Source: Arthrobacter sp. zg-Y238 (GTDB lineage: Bacteria > Actinomycetota > Actinomycetes > Actinomycetales > Micrococcaceae). From it: 64,000 nt of DNA. The stretch is from positions 1-64,000 of the forward strand of contig NZ_JANFLU010000016.1 of assembly GCF_024385525.1 (NCBI RefSeq), read 5' to 3'. A program made the position numbers and the translations under genes. The stretch's first letter is position 1. Each line of letters starts with the position of its first letter. The notes beneath the pieces were generated by a model. That model saw only the letters and a program-made list of their open reading frames with translations. It made no database searches and was not told where the DNA came from. Positions 18,171 through 28,916 of this stretch are shown here, piece by piece.

Positions 18171-20333
18171 ATGACCCCGCAGCCCTATAACGCCGCACCG
18201 CTTTTCGACACCGTCCTGGTTGCCAACCGCGGCGAAATCGCCTGCCGCGTGATCCGCACCCTGAAGACGCTGGGGATCCGTTCGGTGGCGGTCTACAGCG
18301 ACGACGACGCCGGGGCCCGCCATGTGCGCGAAGCCGACCTCGCGGTCCGGCTCGGTCCGGCACCGGCCCGGCAGAGCTACCTGTCCGTGGACGCCGTGCT
18401 CGCCGCCTGCCGCAGCACCGGTGCGCAGGCCGTGCATCCCGGCTACGGTTTCCTGAGCGAAAACGCGGACTTCGCCTCTGCCCTGGCCGACGCCGGAATC
18501 ACCTTCATCGGTCCGCCGGTCCGGTCCCTTGAGTTGATGGGCGACAAGATCCGCGCCAAGAACCATGTGCAGGCGCACGGCGTGCCGGTGGTGCCCGGGA
18601 TCGCCGAACCGGGCCTGGACGATGCCCGGCTGCTGGCGGCCGCGGCCGACGTCGGCTATCCCATCCTGATCAAGCCCTCCGCCGGGGGCGGCGGTAAGGG
18701 CATGCAGGCCGTACTGAATCCCGGGGATCTGCCGGCGGCGCTGCAGACGGCCCGGCGGGTGGCAGCATCGGCCTTCGGCGACGACACCCTGTTCCTGGAA
18801 CGGCTGGTCTCTTCACCGCGTCATATCGAGGTGCAGATCCTCGCGGATACGCACGGGAACGTCGTCCATCTGGGGGAGCGGGAATGCTCCCTGCAGCGGC
18901 GGCACCAGAAAGTCATCGAGGAAGCACCCTCCGTGCTGCTGGACGCGGCCACCCGGGAACGCATCGGCGAGGCGGCGTGCAATGCCGCCCGCTCCGTGGA
19001 CTACACCGGCGCGGGAACCGTGGAGTTCCTGGTTTCCGACGCCGCTCCGGACGAGTTCTTCTTCATGGAAATGAACACCCGCCTGCAGGTGGAACATCCG
19101 GTGACCGAAATGGTCACCGGCGTGGACCTGGTGGCCGAGCAGGTGCGCATCGCCGCCGGGCATCCGCTGTCCCTCAAGCAGGAAGACGTCACCTTGACCG
19201 GGCATGCGGTGGAAGCCCGGATCTACGCGGAGGACCCGGAACGGGACTTCCTGCCGACGTCGGGCTCGGTGCAGTGGCTGCGCGAACCCGTGGGCGACGG
19301 CGTCCGGGTGGATTCCTCCCTGCTGCCCGGACTGGCCGTTTCCTCCAGCTATGACCCGATGCTGGCCAAGGTCATCGCCTGGGGGCCGGACCGTGCCGCC
19401 GCACTGGCCCGCCTGGACACGGCGCTCGCAGGTACTGCAGTGCTGGGCATCGGCACCAACGTGGAATACCTCCGCCTGCTGCTGGCCGATCCCGATGTCC
19501 GCGCCGGGCGGCTGGACACTACCCTGATCGAGCGGCGGCTTCCCGGACTGAAGTTCCGGACCCCGCAGCTCCCCGAGTTCGCCGCTGCCGCCCTGCTGTA
19601 CGCGCAGGACCTGGCGGACACGGCGTCGGGTTCACCCTGGCGGCAGGCGGACGGCTGGCGGATCGCCGGCAGCGGTGCGGGCAGCGGCGGTGGGAACGGC
19701 AACCCCGGGGGTACGCCCCTGCACCTGGTCTTTGCCGCCCCCGTATCCGGCGGCGACGACATCGAAGTGGGCGTTACCGGCACCGCACGGGAGGCGACGG
19801 TGCGGATCGGCGGGACCACGCACACCGCCGGCCTGCTGGCCGGCAGCGATACCCGCGAAGGGGGACGCGTGAGCGTTTCCCTGGACGGGGTCCTGCACAC
19901 CTTCACCGCCGCCGCCGAACCGGAAACCGGGGCGTACTGGCTGGCCGGAGGAACGGCCGGAGAGCTGTTCACGGTCCGGCTGCGTCTGCGCAGCCGGCGA
20001 GAGCAGCTGGACTGGCACCTGGCGGCGGCCGGACGCGTTGCCGGCGAAGCGGACCCGGTGGTGCGCTCCCCGATGCCGGGCACCGTCGTCGCGGTGGCCG
20101 TGGCGGACGGTGACCGGGTGCCCGCCGGGGCGCCGCTGCTCAGCGTCGAAGCCATGAAGATGGAACACCAGCTCCGGGCACCCATGGCCGGCGTCGTCTC
20201 CCTCAGCTTGAAACCCGGAGACCTGGTGAAGGCCGACCAGGTCCTGGCCACACTCACGCCGGAAACGGACTCCGGCACCGACGCCGCAACAGACCCGCAC
20301 AACGAACAAGGAGCAGACCATGCCCGACTTTGA
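18171..20333 (+). CDS. accA1: Methylcrotonyl-CoA carboxylase, biotin carboxylase/carrier (alpha) subunit
   Basis: The alpha subunit carboxylates biotin with ATP and bicarbonate. The 720-aa protein begins with the biotin carboxylase domain (about 13-455: [18 protein letters not shown], the ATP-grasp [28 protein letters not shown] and [15 protein letters not shown]). A middle linker follows, then a C-terminal biotin carrier domain with biotinyl Lys663 in [14 protein letters not shown]. The carrier domain in the same chain is typical of acyl-CoA carboxylase alpha subunits. It overlaps the next gene by 14 bp. Confidence 0.95.
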   Translation: MTPQPYNAAPLFDTVLVANRGEIACRVIRTLKTLGIRSVAVYSDDDAGARHVREADLAVRLGPAPARQSYLSVDAVLAACRSTGAQAVHPGYGFLSENADFASALADAGITFIGPPVRSLELMGDKIRAKNHVQAHGVPVVPGIAEPGLDDARLLAAAADVGYPILIKPSAGGGGKGMQAVLNPGDLPAALQTARRVAASAFGDDTLFLERLVSSPRHIEVQILADTHGNVVHLGERECSLQRRHQKVIEEAPSVLLDAATRERIGEAACNAARSVDYTGAGTVEFLVSDAAPDEFFFMEMNTRLQVEHPVTEMVTGVDLVAEQVRIAAGHPLSLKQEDVTLTGHAVEARIYAEDPERDFLPTSGSVQWLREPVGDGVRVDSSLLPGLAVSSSYDPMLAKVIAWGPDRAAALARLDTALAGTAVLGIGTNVEYLRLLLADPDVRAGRLDTTLIERRLPGLKFRTPQLPEFAAAALLYAQDLADTASGSPWRQADGWRIAGSGAGSGGGNGNPGGTPLHLVFAAPVSGGDDIEVGVTGTAREATVRIGGTTHTAGLLAGSDTREGGRVSVSLDGVLHTFTAAAEPETGAYWLAGGTAGELFTVRLRLRSRREQLDWHLAAAGRVAGEADPVVRSPMPGTVVAVAVADGDRVPAGAPLLSVEAMKMEHQLRAPMAGVVSLSLKPGDLVKADQVLATLTPETDSGTDAATDPHNEQGADHARL

Positions 20334-21483
20334 ACTCAGCGAGGAATACCAGGATCTCTCCGACACGGTGCGCGACTTCGCTGACGAAGTCATCGCCCCG
20401 GTGTCCGCCCAGCACGACGCGGAGCACAGCTTCCCGTACAAGGTCATCTCCCAGATGGGGGAGATGGGACTGTTCGGACTGCCCTTCCCGGAGGAATACG
20501 GCGGCATGGGCGGGGACTACTTCGCCCTGGCCCTCGCGCTGGAGCAGATCGCCCGGGTGGACCAGTCCGTGGCCATCACGCTGGAAGCCGGGGTCTCGCT
20601 CGGTGCCATGCCCGTGTACCGGTTCGGCAATGAAGAGCAGAAGCAGCAGTGGCTGCCCCTGCTCGCCAGCGGGGAGGCGCTCGCAGGGTTCGGCCTCACC
20701 GAACGCGAGGCAGGCTCCGACGCCGGCGGCACCAAGACCACTGCCCGGCTCGAGGACGGGCAGTGGGTCATCAACGGCAGCAAGGAGTTCATCACCAACT
20801 CCGGCACCGACATCACCCGCCTGGTGACTGTCACGGCCGTGACGGACACCGTCACCGAACCGGACGGCTCCGTCCGGAAGCTCATTTCCACCATCCTCGT
20901 GCCGACCGAAACCCCCGGCTTCACAGCCGAAAAGCCGTACAACAAGGTGGGCTGGAATGCCTCGGACACGCATCCGCTGACCCTCACCGACGTCCGGGTC
21001 CCGGAGGCGAACCTGCTGGGAGCCCGGGGGCGGGGCTTCGCCAACTTCCTGCAGATCCTGGACGAGGGCCGCATCGCCATCGCGGCGCTTGCCACCGGTG
21101 CCGCACAGGGGTGCGTGGACGAATCCCTGCGGTACGCCAAGGAACGCGAGGCGTTCGGTGCAGCCATCGGCACCTACCAGTCCATTTCCTTCAAGATCGC
21201 GCGCATGCAGGCCCGGGCGCACACGGCCCGCCTGGCCTATTACGACGCCGCCGCGCGCATGCTCGCCGGACGTCCGTTCAAGACGCAGGCCGCGATCGCC
21301 AAGATGGTGGCCGGAGAAGCCGCCATGGACAACGCCCGCGACGCCACCCAGATCTTCGGCGGCTACGGTTTCATCAACGAATTCCCGGTGGCGCGGCATT
21401 ACCGCGATTCCAAGATCCTGGAAATCGGGGAGGGAACTACTGAGGTGCAGTTGATGCTGATTGCCCGCAGTATGGGCCTGTAA
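20320..21483 (+). CDS. Acyl-CoA dehydrogenase (FadE19-like)
   Basis: The enzyme oxidises an acyl-CoA to the 2-enoyl-CoA with FAD; in this operon the expected substrate is isovaleryl-CoA or a similar branched acyl-CoA. The 387-aa protein has the N-terminal helical domain, the FAD segment [19 protein letters not shown] and the C-terminal [20 protein letters not shown]. Glu371 in EIGEGTTEV is at the place of the catalytic Glu of most acyl-CoA dehydrogenases. Classical isovaleryl-CoA dehydrogenases have Gly or Ala there and use another Glu, so substrate preference is uncertain. It overlaps accA1 by 14 bp. Confidence 0.9.
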   Translation: MPDFELSEEYQDLSDTVRDFADEVIAPVSAQHDAEHSFPYKVISQMGEMGLFGLPFPEEYGGMGGDYFALALALEQIARVDQSVAITLEAGVSLGAMPVYRFGNEEQKQQWLPLLASGEALAGFGLTEREAGSDAGGTKTTARLEDGQWVINGSKEFITNSGTDITRLVTVTAVTDTVTEPDGSVRKLISTILVPTETPGFTAEKPYNKVGWNASDTHPLTLTDVRVPEANLLGARGRGFANFLQILDEGRIAIAALATGAAQGCVDESLRYAKEREAFGAAIGTYQSISFKIARMQARAHTARLAYYDAAARMLAGRPFKTQAAIAKMVAGEAAMDNARDATQIFGGYGFINEFPVARHYRDSKILEIGEGTTEVQLMLIARSMGL

Positions 21484-21527
21484 CAACCGACGGTGACTTT
21501 GCCAACTGAGAACGAACGGACACTGCC

Positions 21528-22310
<783 letters not shown>

Positions 22311-22311
22311 G

Positions 22312-22953
22312 ATGGCACTGACCCGGCAGGAACTGGCCGCCCGGGTAGCCCGCGAGCTGCACGACGGCGAATATGTGAACCTCGGCATCGGCATGCCTAC
22401 GCTGATTCCGAACTACATCCCCGAAGGCGTGGAAGTGGTGCTGCACTCCGAGAACGGAATCCTCGGCGTCGGCCCGTACCCCACCGAAGAGACGCTGGAC
22501 CCGGACCTGATCAATGCCGGGAAGGAAACCGTCACCGTGAACAGCGGCGCGTCCTTCTTTGATTCCGGCGCCTCGTTCGGGATGGTGCGCGGCGGCCACG
22601 TGGACGTCGCCGTCCTGGGCGCCATGGAAGTGGCCGCAAACGGCGACCTGGCCAACTGGATGGTGCCCGGAAAGATGGTCAAGGGCATGGGCGGGGCAAT
22701 GGACCTGGTGTTCGGCGCCAAGCGCGTGATCGTCATGATGGAGCACCTGGACCGGGCGGGACGGCCCAAGATCGTGCGCGAATGCTCCCTGCCGCTGACC
22801 GGAAAGGGCTGCGTGGACCTGATCGTCACCGACCTGGCCGTGATCGAGGTGGGACCGGAGGGGCTGATCCTGCGCGAGACCGCCCCCGGCGTCAGCGTCG
22901 AGGAAGTGGTCGCGGGCACGGATGCTCCGTTGGAGGTCTCCGTTGACGTATGA
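22312..22953 (+). CDS. scoB: 3-oxoacid CoA-transferase subunit B
   Basis: The 213-aa subunit carries the catalytic Glu47 in the [12 protein letters not shown] motif, which forms the enzyme-CoA thioester in this family, and [13 protein letters not shown] near the N-terminus. The rest ([33 protein letters not shown]) is conserved. The ATG at 22312 has AAGGAG at 22299-22304 and follows the scoA stop by one base, so subunits are made together. An upstream in-frame ATG within scoA has no ribosome site. Confidence 0.94.
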   Translation: MALTRQELAARVARELHDGEYVNLGIGMPTLIPNYIPEGVEVVLHSENGILGVGPYPTEETLDPDLINAGKETVTVNSGASFFDSGASFGMVRGGHVDVAVLGAMEVAANGDLANWMVPGKMVKGMGGAMDLVFGAKRVIVMMEHLDRAGRPKIVRECSLPLTGKGCVDLIVTDLAVIEVGPEGLILRETAPGVSVEEVVAGTDAPLEVSVDV

Positions 22954-22984
22954 GGAGCCCGACGCCGGCACCGAGGAGCTCGCA

Positions 22985-23491
22985 ATGGCACCGCGGGTCA
23001 TTGAGCAGCGCGGCCTCTGGTACGAGGAGTTCGAGCCGGGGACCGTTTACCGCCACCGGCCCGGCCGCACCGTCACCGAGGCGGACAACGTCCTGTTCAC
23101 CACCCTGACCATGAACACCCAGGGCCTGCACCTGGATGCTGTCTACAGTGAGGTCCAGCCGTTTGGGCAGCGGCTGGTGAACTCGATGTTCACCCTGGCC
23201 ACGATGGTGGGCCAGTCGGTGGCGCAGCTGACGCAGGGCACCCTGGTGGCGCAGCTGGGGCTGGGGGAGATCAGCTTCCCGCACCCGCTCTTCCACGGCG
23301 ACACCCTGTATACCGAAACCGAAGTCGCGGACAAGCGGCTTTCCTCTTCCCGGCCCGGCCAGGGGATTGTCACGCTGACCCACACCGGCAGGAACCAGAA
23401 CGGCGACATTGTGGGGCGGTGCACCCGGACCGCCCTGATGTGGACGGAGGAGGGCTACGCCGCGCGGGAGGCAGGCACCGGCACGCGATAG
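22985..23491 (+). CDS. MaoC-family hydratase (probable methylglutaconyl-CoA hydratase)
   Basis: The 168-aa protein has the hot-dog MaoC fold: FEPGTVYRHRPGRTVTEADN near residue 20 carries the conserved Asp of these hydratases, and QPFGQRLVNSMFTLATMVGQ and GQGIVTLTHTGRNQNGDIVG follow. The M. tuberculosis homologue in the same gene context (Rv2499c) is reported to hydrate methylglutaconyl- and itaconyl-CoA, so it likely supplies the hydration step after the carboxylase. ATG 22985 with GAGGAG 6 nt upstream; a TTG at 22943 would overlap scoB. Confidence 0.85.
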   Translation: MAPRVIEQRGLWYEEFEPGTVYRHRPGRTVTEADNVLFTTLTMNTQGLHLDAVYSEVQPFGQRLVNSMFTLATMVGQSVAQLTQGTLVAQLGLGEISFPHPLFHGDTLYTETEVADKRLSSSRPGQGIVTLTHTGRNQNGDIVGRCTRTALMWTEEGYAAREAGTGTR

Positions 23492-23534
23492 GTTGGATCG
23501 GCAAGCACAACCGGAAAGACCTAGGAGTACAGCG

Positions 23535-24347
23535 ATGACCACCTTCCCCATGGGACCAGCACTGCTTTTCTGCCCGGGGGACCGGCCCGAACGCTTCGGT
23601 AAAGCTGCCGAGCGGGCGGACGCCGTCATCCTGGACCTCGAGGACGCCGTCGCTCCCCGGGATAAGGAAGCGGCCCGGAAGAACCTCATTGCCGCGGAAC
23701 TGGACCCCGAACGCACCATTGTCCGGGTCAACCCCCTCGGGACCGAGGACTTCGACAAAGACCTTGCCGCGTTGAAGCAGACCCCGTACCGCACCGTGAT
23801 GCTGGCCAAGACGGAGGACGGACCCGCTGTCGCCCGGGCGCTCGCCGGCTTCACCGTCGTCGCACTGCTGGAAACCGCCCTCGGCGTGGTCCGGGCCGCG
23901 GACATTGCCGCTGCCGAAAATGTGGCCGCCCTGATGTGGGGCGCCGAGGACCTGCTGGCGTCGCTCGGCGGGGAATCCAGCCGCCACCAGGACGGCACCT
24001 ACCGCAGCGTCGCCGTGCAGGCCCGCTCCACGGTGCTGCTCGCCGCCGGAGCCTTCGGCAAGGGGGCCATCGACTCGATCTACGGCAACATCCCGGATAC
24101 CGAGGGGCTGGAGGTCGAAGCGCGCGACGCCGTCGCTTCGGGTTTCGCCGCCAAGGCCTGCATCCATCCCGGCCAGGTGGCCGCCGTGCGCGCCGCCTAC
24201 GCCCCGGACCCAGCGGACGTCACCTACGCCGAGCAGGTCCTGGCCGAGGCCGGGAACCACGGGGGAGTGTTTAACTTCCGCGGACAGATGATCGACGGTC
24301 CGCTGCTGAAGCAGGCCGAGCAGACGCTGCGCCGGGCGCAGGGCTGA
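23535..24347 (+). CDS. citE: CitE-like CoA-ester lyase (HpcH/HpaI family)
   Basis: The 270-aa protein has a TIM-barrel lyase fold with LFCPGDRPERFGKAAERADA, VILDLEDAVAPRDK (metal-binding acidic residues), TVVALLETALGV and LMWGAEDLLASLGG. The M. tuberculosis protein in this position (Rv2498c) is reported to cleave 3-hydroxy-3-methylglutaryl-CoA and citramalyl-CoA, so it probably yields acetoacetate and acetyl-CoA here. True citrate lyase is unlikely because the other subunits are absent. ATG 23535 has TAGGAG at 23522-23527. Last gene of the operon; no clear terminator follows. Confidence 0.85.
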   Translation: MTTFPMGPALLFCPGDRPERFGKAAERADAVILDLEDAVAPRDKEAARKNLIAAELDPERTIVRVNPLGTEDFDKDLAALKQTPYRTVMLAKTEDGPAVARALAGFTVVALLETALGVVRAADIAAAENVAALMWGAEDLLASLGGESSRHQDGTYRSVAVQARSTVLLAAGAFGKGAIDSIYGNIPDTEGLEVEARDAVASGFAAKACIHPGQVAAVRAAYAPDPADVTYAEQVLAEAGNHGGVFNFRGQMIDGPLLKQAEQTLRRAQG

Positions 24348-24399
24348 ATCCCGGACAGCGATTGTTGCCGCCGGGGAATCATCTGCCGGTGACGGCCGC

Positions 24400-24405
24400 T
24401 ACTCT
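24400..24405 (+). promoter_or_regulatory. -10 box, leaderless start
   Basis: TACTCT ends 6 nt before the ATG at 24412, with no ribosome site between. This matches the actinobacterial leaderless layout. Confidence 0.55.
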
Positions 24406-24411
24406 TTCATC

Positions 24412-25089
24412 ATGCGCATAGTCATAGCGGGAGCCCACGGAAGAATCGCACGCGAACTGGGACGCCTCATGGCGGCGGACGGACACGATGTTGCCGGCCT
24501 GATCCGGAACCCGGACCAGGCGGCGGACCTGGAGGCGGACGGCGTCGCGCCGGTGGTACTGGACCTGGAGAACAGCACCCTGGAGGACGTTGTGCAGGTC
24601 CTCACCGGTGCGGAGGCGGCCGTCTTTGCCGCCGGCGCCGGACCCGGAAGCGGAGCGGCCCGCAAGGACACCGTGGACCGCGCCGCCGCCGTACTGCTTG
24701 CCGACGCCGCCGAACAGGCAGGAGCCGGCCGGTTCCTCCAGGTCTCCTCCGGCGGCCTGGACGCGGTGCGGGGCGGGGCCCGCCCGGAGTCGATGGACGA
24801 GGTGATGTACGCCTACCTGGTGGCCAAGCTCGCCGCCGAAGAAGACCTGATGGCGCGCAGCCAGCTGGACTGGACGATCGTCCGGCCGGGCATCCTGACC
24901 AATGACGCACCCATCGGCCTGGTGGAACTCGCGCCCGAGGTGAACCGGGAGTCCATCCCGCGCGCCGACGTCGCCGCGGTACTCGCCGAGCTGCTCAAGA
25001 CCGGCAACGGTGTCCACCAGGCGCTGGGCCTGGTCTCCGGGACCACGCCTATTCCCGACGCCGTGCAGGCACTGCAGCCGGGGCGCTAG
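24412..25089 (+). CDS. NAD(P)-binding atypical short-chain oxidoreductase
   Basis: The 225-aa protein begins with a Rossmann motif ([20 protein letters not shown]) and reads like the YwnB/YhfK group of NAD(P)H-binding epimerase-type proteins: [64 protein letters not shown]. The Tyr-Lys pair lies in [15 protein letters not shown]. Substrate unknown. It appears to be transcribed leaderlessly and alone between the leucine operon and dxr. Confidence 0.85.
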   Translation: MRIVIAGAHGRIARELGRLMAADGHDVAGLIRNPDQAADLEADGVAPVVLDLENSTLEDVVQVLTGAEAAVFAAGAGPGSGAARKDTVDRAAAVLLADAAEQAGAGRFLQVSSGGLDAVRGGARPESMDEVMYAYLVAKLAAEEDLMARSQLDWTIVRPGILTNDAPIGLVELAPEVNRESIPRADVAAVLAELLKTGNGVHQALGLVSGTTPIPDAVQALQPGR

Positions 25090-25169
25090 TCCCGGACGCT
25101 GCGCTGCCCTGTCGGGGCGCGACCCGGCTCCGTCGGCGCGCGACGATGCCGAAGATCAGCGGGCTGCGG

Positions 25170-25175
25170 GATACT
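25170..25175 (+). promoter_or_regulatory. -10 box of dxr, leaderless start
   Basis: GATACT ends 6 nt before the dxr ATG. GGAGG at 25176-25180 lies one base from the ATG, too close to act as a ribosome site, which supports leaderless initiation. Confidence 0.5.
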
Positions 25176-25181
25176 GGAGGC

Positions 25182-26426
25182 ATGCAGCCTTCCGACTCGA
25201 TCTCCTCCGACCACGATTACGTCCGTTCCCGCCGGCCCGGTTCGGACCATCTGCCACGGCGGATAGTCCTGCTCGGTTCCACCGGGTCGATTGGAACGCA
25301 GGCCATCGACGTGGCCGACGGTGCACCGGAGCGGTTCCGCATTGTGGCGCTGGCCGCCGGCGGATCCAACCCGGAGCTCCTGGCCCGGCAGGCCGTGCAC
25401 ACCCGGGCCGAAGCAGTCGGATGCGCCGCCGTCGACCTCCCCACCCTGCACCGGCACATCTCTGACGCCGCGGCCGCCGCCGGCATCACCGGATATTCAC
25501 CTGAACTGTTTGTCGGGAAGTCCGCGGCGACCGCTATCGCGGCCTGGACCGAAGCCGACGTCGTGCTCAACGGCATCACCGGGTCGATCGGACTGGAACC
25601 CACGCTGGCGGCCCTGGCTGCCGGTCACCTGCTGGCCCTGGCGAACAAGGAATCCCTGATCGTGGGCGGGGAACTGGTAAAGCGTGCCGCTGCTCCCGGG
25701 CAGCTGGTTCCGGTGGACTCCGAGCATTCGGCACTCGCACAGGCCCTGCGCTCGGGCACCCACACCGAAGTGGACCGGCTGGTGGTCACGGCCTCGGGCG
25801 GTCCGTTCCGCGGGCGCAAACGCTCCGAACTGGCGGACGTCACTCCGGAACAGGCCCTGGCGCACCCGACCTGGAACATGGGCCGGGTGATCACCACCAA
25901 CTCGGCCAGCATGGTCAACAAGGCCCTGGAAGTCATCGAGGCGCACCTGCTCTTCGATATCCCGCTGGACCGGATCGACGTCGTCGTCCATCCGCAGTCC
26001 ATGGTGCATTCCATGGTGCAGTTCGTGGACGGATCCACCATCGCCCAGGTATCGCCGCCGGATATGCGGCTGCCGATCGCCCTGGGCATGGGGTGGCCGC
26101 ACCGGGTGCCCGGCGCTGCCCGGCCCTGCGACTGGACCCGGGCCACGGAATGGACCTTCGAACCCCTGGATGAGGAAGCCTTCCCCGCCGTCGCGCTGGC
26201 CAAGCAGGCCGCCGCTGCCGGGGGCACGCGCATGGCCGTCTACAACGCTGCCAACGAGGAAGCCGTGGACGCTTTCCACGACGGATTGATCGGGTTCACA
26301 GACATCGTTGATACGATCGCGGCCGTACTTGAGGAAGCCCCGGATTCGGGGCCGCTCACCCTCCAGTCGCTGCTGGCGGCGGAGGAATGGGCACGTGCCG
26401 CTGCGCGGAAGCGTTGTGGAAGATGA
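25182..26426 (+). CDS. dxr: 1-deoxy-D-xylulose-5-phosphate reductoisomerase
   Basis: Dxr makes 2-C-methyl-erythritol 4-phosphate, the first committed step of the non-mevalonate isoprenoid pathway. The 414-aa protein has an N-terminal ~25-residue hydrophilic extension, the NADPH motif [15 protein letters not shown], then [12 protein letters not shown], the metal-binding [24 protein letters not shown] and the C-terminal [11 protein letters not shown]. All substrate and metal residues appear present. rseP follows 31 bp downstream, and ispG of the same pathway is 4.6 kb further on. Confidence 0.95.
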   Translation: MQPSDSISSDHDYVRSRRPGSDHLPRRIVLLGSTGSIGTQAIDVADGAPERFRIVALAAGGSNPELLARQAVHTRAEAVGCAAVDLPTLHRHISDAAAAAGITGYSPELFVGKSAATAIAAWTEADVVLNGITGSIGLEPTLAALAAGHLLALANKESLIVGGELVKRAAAPGQLVPVDSEHSALAQALRSGTHTEVDRLVVTASGGPFRGRKRSELADVTPEQALAHPTWNMGRVITTNSASMVNKALEVIEAHLLFDIPLDRIDVVVHPQSMVHSMVQFVDGSTIAQVSPPDMRLPIALGMGWPHRVPGAARPCDWTRATEWTFEPLDEEAFPAVALAKQAAAAGGTRMAVYNAANEEAVDAFHDGLIGFTDIVDTIAAVLEEAPDSGPLTLQSLLAAEEWARAAARKRCGR

Positions 26427-26457
26427 CAAGACCCGCAGCTGAACTGAAGGAAGCCCG

Positions 26458-27801
26458 TTGACCATTCTGCTTTTCATCCTTGGCGTGCTGTTCGTGGCGG
26501 TCGGGATTGCTGTCTCCATCGCCCTGCACGAGGTAGGCCACCTCCTGCCGGCCAAGGCCTTCAAGGTGCGGGTCACCCAGTACATGATCGGGTTCGGCCC
26601 TACCGTCTTCTCCCGGACCCGGGGCGAAACCGAATACGGTGTCAAGGCCCTGCCCCTGGGCGGTTACGTTTCCATGGTCGGAATGTTCCCGCCCAACAAG
26701 GAGCACGACGGCGAGGTGCGGCGTTCCAGCACCGGCATGTTCCAGCAGCTCGCCACCGAAGCGCGGCAGGCCGAGACCGACCGCCTGGTCGAGGGCGACG
26801 AGAACCGGGTCTTCTACAAGCTTCCCGTGTACAAGCGGATCATCATCATGCTCGGCGGGCCGTTCATGAACCTGCTGATCGGCGTCGTGCTTTTTGCCGT
26901 CCTGCTGATGGGCTTCGGCACCGCCCAGACCACCACCACGCTGGCGGAGGTCAACAAGTGCGTGATCACCGCCGAGCAGCAGGCCGCCACGGGCCAGACC
27001 GACTGCACGGAATCCGATCCGGCCGCACCCGCGTACGAGGCCGGCCTGCTTCCCGGAGATACCATCACGAAGTTCGACGGCCGGGACGTGACGTCCTGGG
27101 CAGAGCTGACGGGCTGGATCCGCGAGGCTGCCGGCAAGACGGTTCCGTTGACCTACGAGCGGGACGGCGTCGAGGCCTCTACCAGCATCACGCCGCTGCT
27201 CACCGAACGCCCGGTGGTGGGCGATGACGGCGCGGCTAAGACCGACGACGACGGCAACTACCTCACGGAGGAAGTGGGCTTCATTGGGGTCGGCGCGGAG
27301 CAGGAACTGGTGAACCAGCCGGCCAGCGCTGTGCTGCCTGCGGTGGGCGACAACCTGGTCAACATCGCCGGCGTGGTGGTCAACCTTCCCCAGCGACTGG
27401 TCGACGTTGCCCAGGCGGCGTTCTCCTCCGAACCCCGGGACCCGAACGGACCCATGAGCGTGGTGGGCGTCGGCCGCATTGCCGGGGAGATTTCCTCGCA
27501 GGAAGTCATTCCGCTGTCGGACCGGGTGGCGACACTGATTGGACTGGTTGCCAGCGTCAACCTGGCGCTGTTTGTCTTCAACCTCATTCCGCTGCTGCCC
27601 CTGGACGGCGGCCATGTTGCCGGCGCACTGTGGGAGGGACTGCGGCGCCGCGTGGCGAAGCTGTTCCGCCGCCCGGATCCCGGGCCCTTCGACATGGCGA
27701 AACTGCTTCCGCTGACGTATGCCGTGGCGGTGCTGCTGATGGGTATGGGCGCCCTGCTGATCTACGCGGACATCGTGAAGCCGGTCAGCCTGTTCAACTA
27801 G
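26458..27801 (+). CDS. rseP: Site-2 protease, RseP/Rip1 family
   Basis: This M50 metalloprotease cuts membrane-embedded substrates such as anti-sigma factors, controlling envelope stress responses. The 447-aa protein has the zinc-binding HEVGH at residues 24-28 in the first helix, GGYVSMVGMFPP, a PDZ domain (about 190-240, around AYEAGLLPGDTITKFDGRDV), and the third zinc ligand in LFNLIPLLPLDGGH-type sequence near residue 380. TTG start at 26458 with AAGGAA upstream. The dxr-rseP pair is conserved in actinobacteria. Structured repeats follow its stop. Confidence 0.95.
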   Translation: MTILLFILGVLFVAVGIAVSIALHEVGHLLPAKAFKVRVTQYMIGFGPTVFSRTRGETEYGVKALPLGGYVSMVGMFPPNKEHDGEVRRSSTGMFQQLATEARQAETDRLVEGDENRVFYKLPVYKRIIIMLGGPFMNLLIGVVLFAVLLMGFGTAQTTTTLAEVNKCVITAEQQAATGQTDCTESDPAAPAYEAGLLPGDTITKFDGRDVTSWAELTGWIREAAGKTVPLTYERDGVEASTSITPLLTERPVVGDDGAAKTDDDGNYLTEEVGFIGVGAEQELVNQPASAVLPAVGDNLVNIAGVVVNLPQRLVDVAQAAFSSEPRDPNGPMSVVGVGRIAGEISSQEVIPLSDRVATLIGLVASVNLALFVFNLIPLLPLDGGHVAGALWEGLRRRVAKLFRRPDPGPFDMAKLLPLTYAVAVLLMGMGALLIYADIVKPVSLFN

Positions 27802-27900
27802 GTGTTCCGGGGTGCCGGTGCTCCGGTGGTGTGGTTCCGTTCCGGTGCCCGGAACGGCGGTGGGTCCTGCTCCGGGGCCCGCTACCGGTCCCGCTCCGGC

Positions 27901-27971
27901 GCCCGGAACGGCGGCAACGAAATCCCTTGCTCGCAGAGCTCGCCGGGATATTAAAGCCGCCTTATCCGGGC
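27901..27971. repeat. Structured palindromic repeat A, copy 2
   Basis: The core 27910-27961 begins GGCGGCAACGAAATCCC and ends TTAAAGCCGCC, as in copy 1. Flanks GCCCGGA (27901-27907) and TCCGGGC (27965-27971) pair, as do AAATCCC and GGGATATT around a bulged A, with the cap GCTC-GCA-GAGC. Compared with copy 1 the stems differ on both sides while the loop GCA and the ends are kept. A partial copy of its left edge (GCCCGGAACGGCGG) starts 54 bp earlier, at 27847. Confidence 0.7.
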
Positions 27972-28106
27972 CCCTGCACGGGTACTGTCCCCGCATGCCC
28001 GCCTCATCCGGGCGCCTGCACGGTCATGTCACTCCGGCTACCCCGCCGCCTGCGCGGTTGTGCCCCGTTCCGGCCAGATCGGGATCCTGCGCGGCATTCC
28101 CCCCGC

Positions 28107-28188
28107 TTTGTCCAGATCCCTGCAGTTTGTCCGGATCCCTGCGCTGCGCGGCGCAGGGATTGCGACAAACTGCAGGGTTTCCCCGAAC
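28107..28188. repeat. Structured palindromic repeat B, copy 2
   Basis: Same layout as 14999-15080: two GATCCCTGC boxes, a GCGCGGCGC centre, then two inverted boxes (GCGCAGGGATTGCGAC, CTGCAGGGTTTCC). The inner stem is extended by CAGTTTGTC with GACAAACTG, perfect here and altered on both sides in copy 1. With repeat A it fills the 453-bp gap after rseP; no gene is seen there. Confidence 0.7.
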
Positions 28189-28254
28189 TGCAGGGAATCG
28201 GGCTCGGGTATCGGATCCATGTGCTTCACGAGCCGGCATGGCAGGATGGCAGGC

Positions 28255-28719
28255 ATGAGTTCCGGGGGAGAAGCAGAAACAACTACCTTCCGTACGGGTT
28301 TGCCCGCACGGTACCGCCTGACCTTGGGTCTGTTGGGCCTAGTGGCTGCCGGCGGAACAGTGATTGCCACCCTCGAAGCCGGACCGATGCCGCTCGTGCT
28401 GGGCCTGCTGATAGCTGTGGTGTTCGTCGCCGTCCTGATGATGACAGCTCGGATCCGGGTAGGCCCGGAAAGCGTACAGATCCGGGTGGTGGTGTTTGCC
28501 ACCGAAATTCCGTATCCGGACATCACGCGGGCGACAGCAGGACCGGTCACCGGACTGGCGGAGGGTATGGGTCTCCGTATCCTGCCGGGGGCCACAGGTT
28601 ACCTGGTTGGCGGACCGTCAGTTCGGATCGAATGCGGGCAGAGCGCCGTGCTGGTGTCCTGCCGCGAACCGGAACGACTCCTGTCCTGCTTGGCCCGCCA
28701 GGACGTGCCTACGGCGTAG
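28255..28719 (+). CDS. Small membrane protein, PH-like C-terminal domain (unknown function)
   Basis: The 154-aa protein has two membrane helices (about 20-38 and 43-60) and then a beta-rich cytoplasmic part (IRVGPESVQIRVVVFATEIP, MGLRILPGATGYLVGGPS, CREPERLL) whose pattern resembles bacterial PH-like domains such as those of small actinobacterial DUF proteins. I do not recognise the exact family. ATG 28255 was chosen because the frame upstream runs through the repeats; a weak -10-like CAGGAT lies 7 nt before it. First gene of the accessory stretch between rseP and ispG. Confidence 0.6.
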   Translation: MSSGGEAETTTFRTGLPARYRLTLGLLGLVAAGGTVIATLEAGPMPLVLGLLIAVVFVAVLMMTARIRVGPESVQIRVVVFATEIPYPDITRATAGPVTGLAEGMGLRILPGATGYLVGGPSVRIECGQSAVLVSCREPERLLSCLARQDVPTA

Positions 28720-28751
28720 GCCTTCGCGCTTTCGGCCCGGTCCGACTGTCA

Positions 28752-28823
28752 CAGAGGATCCCACCGTTTGGGACTGCTGAGCGCCCCTGGGGTCACATCC
28801 GTCACCGCAGCACCAACGGGTAG
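28752..28823. repeat. Direct repeat, left copy, flanking the VOC gene
   Basis: The first 23 bases (beginning CAGAGGATCCCACCG) match 29340-29362 at 21 positions, and weaker similarity continues for about 70 bp through CTGGGGTCACA and CAGCACCAACGGG. The two copies start 588 bp apart and bracket a single gene. Confidence 0.65.
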
Positions 28824-28904
28824 AGCACCGCGCGCCCTCCACTCGGTCCAGCACGCGGAGCCCGGGCTGAAGTAGACCCGGCACCAAGACCGCTGGCCGT
28901 CCGC

Positions 28905-28910
28905 TAGCAT
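28905..28910 (+). promoter_or_regulatory. -10 box of the VOC gene, leaderless start
   Basis: TAGCAT ends 6 nt before the ATG at 28917; only pyrimidines lie between, so there is no ribosome site. Confidence 0.55.
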
Positions 28911-28916
28911 TCCCCC

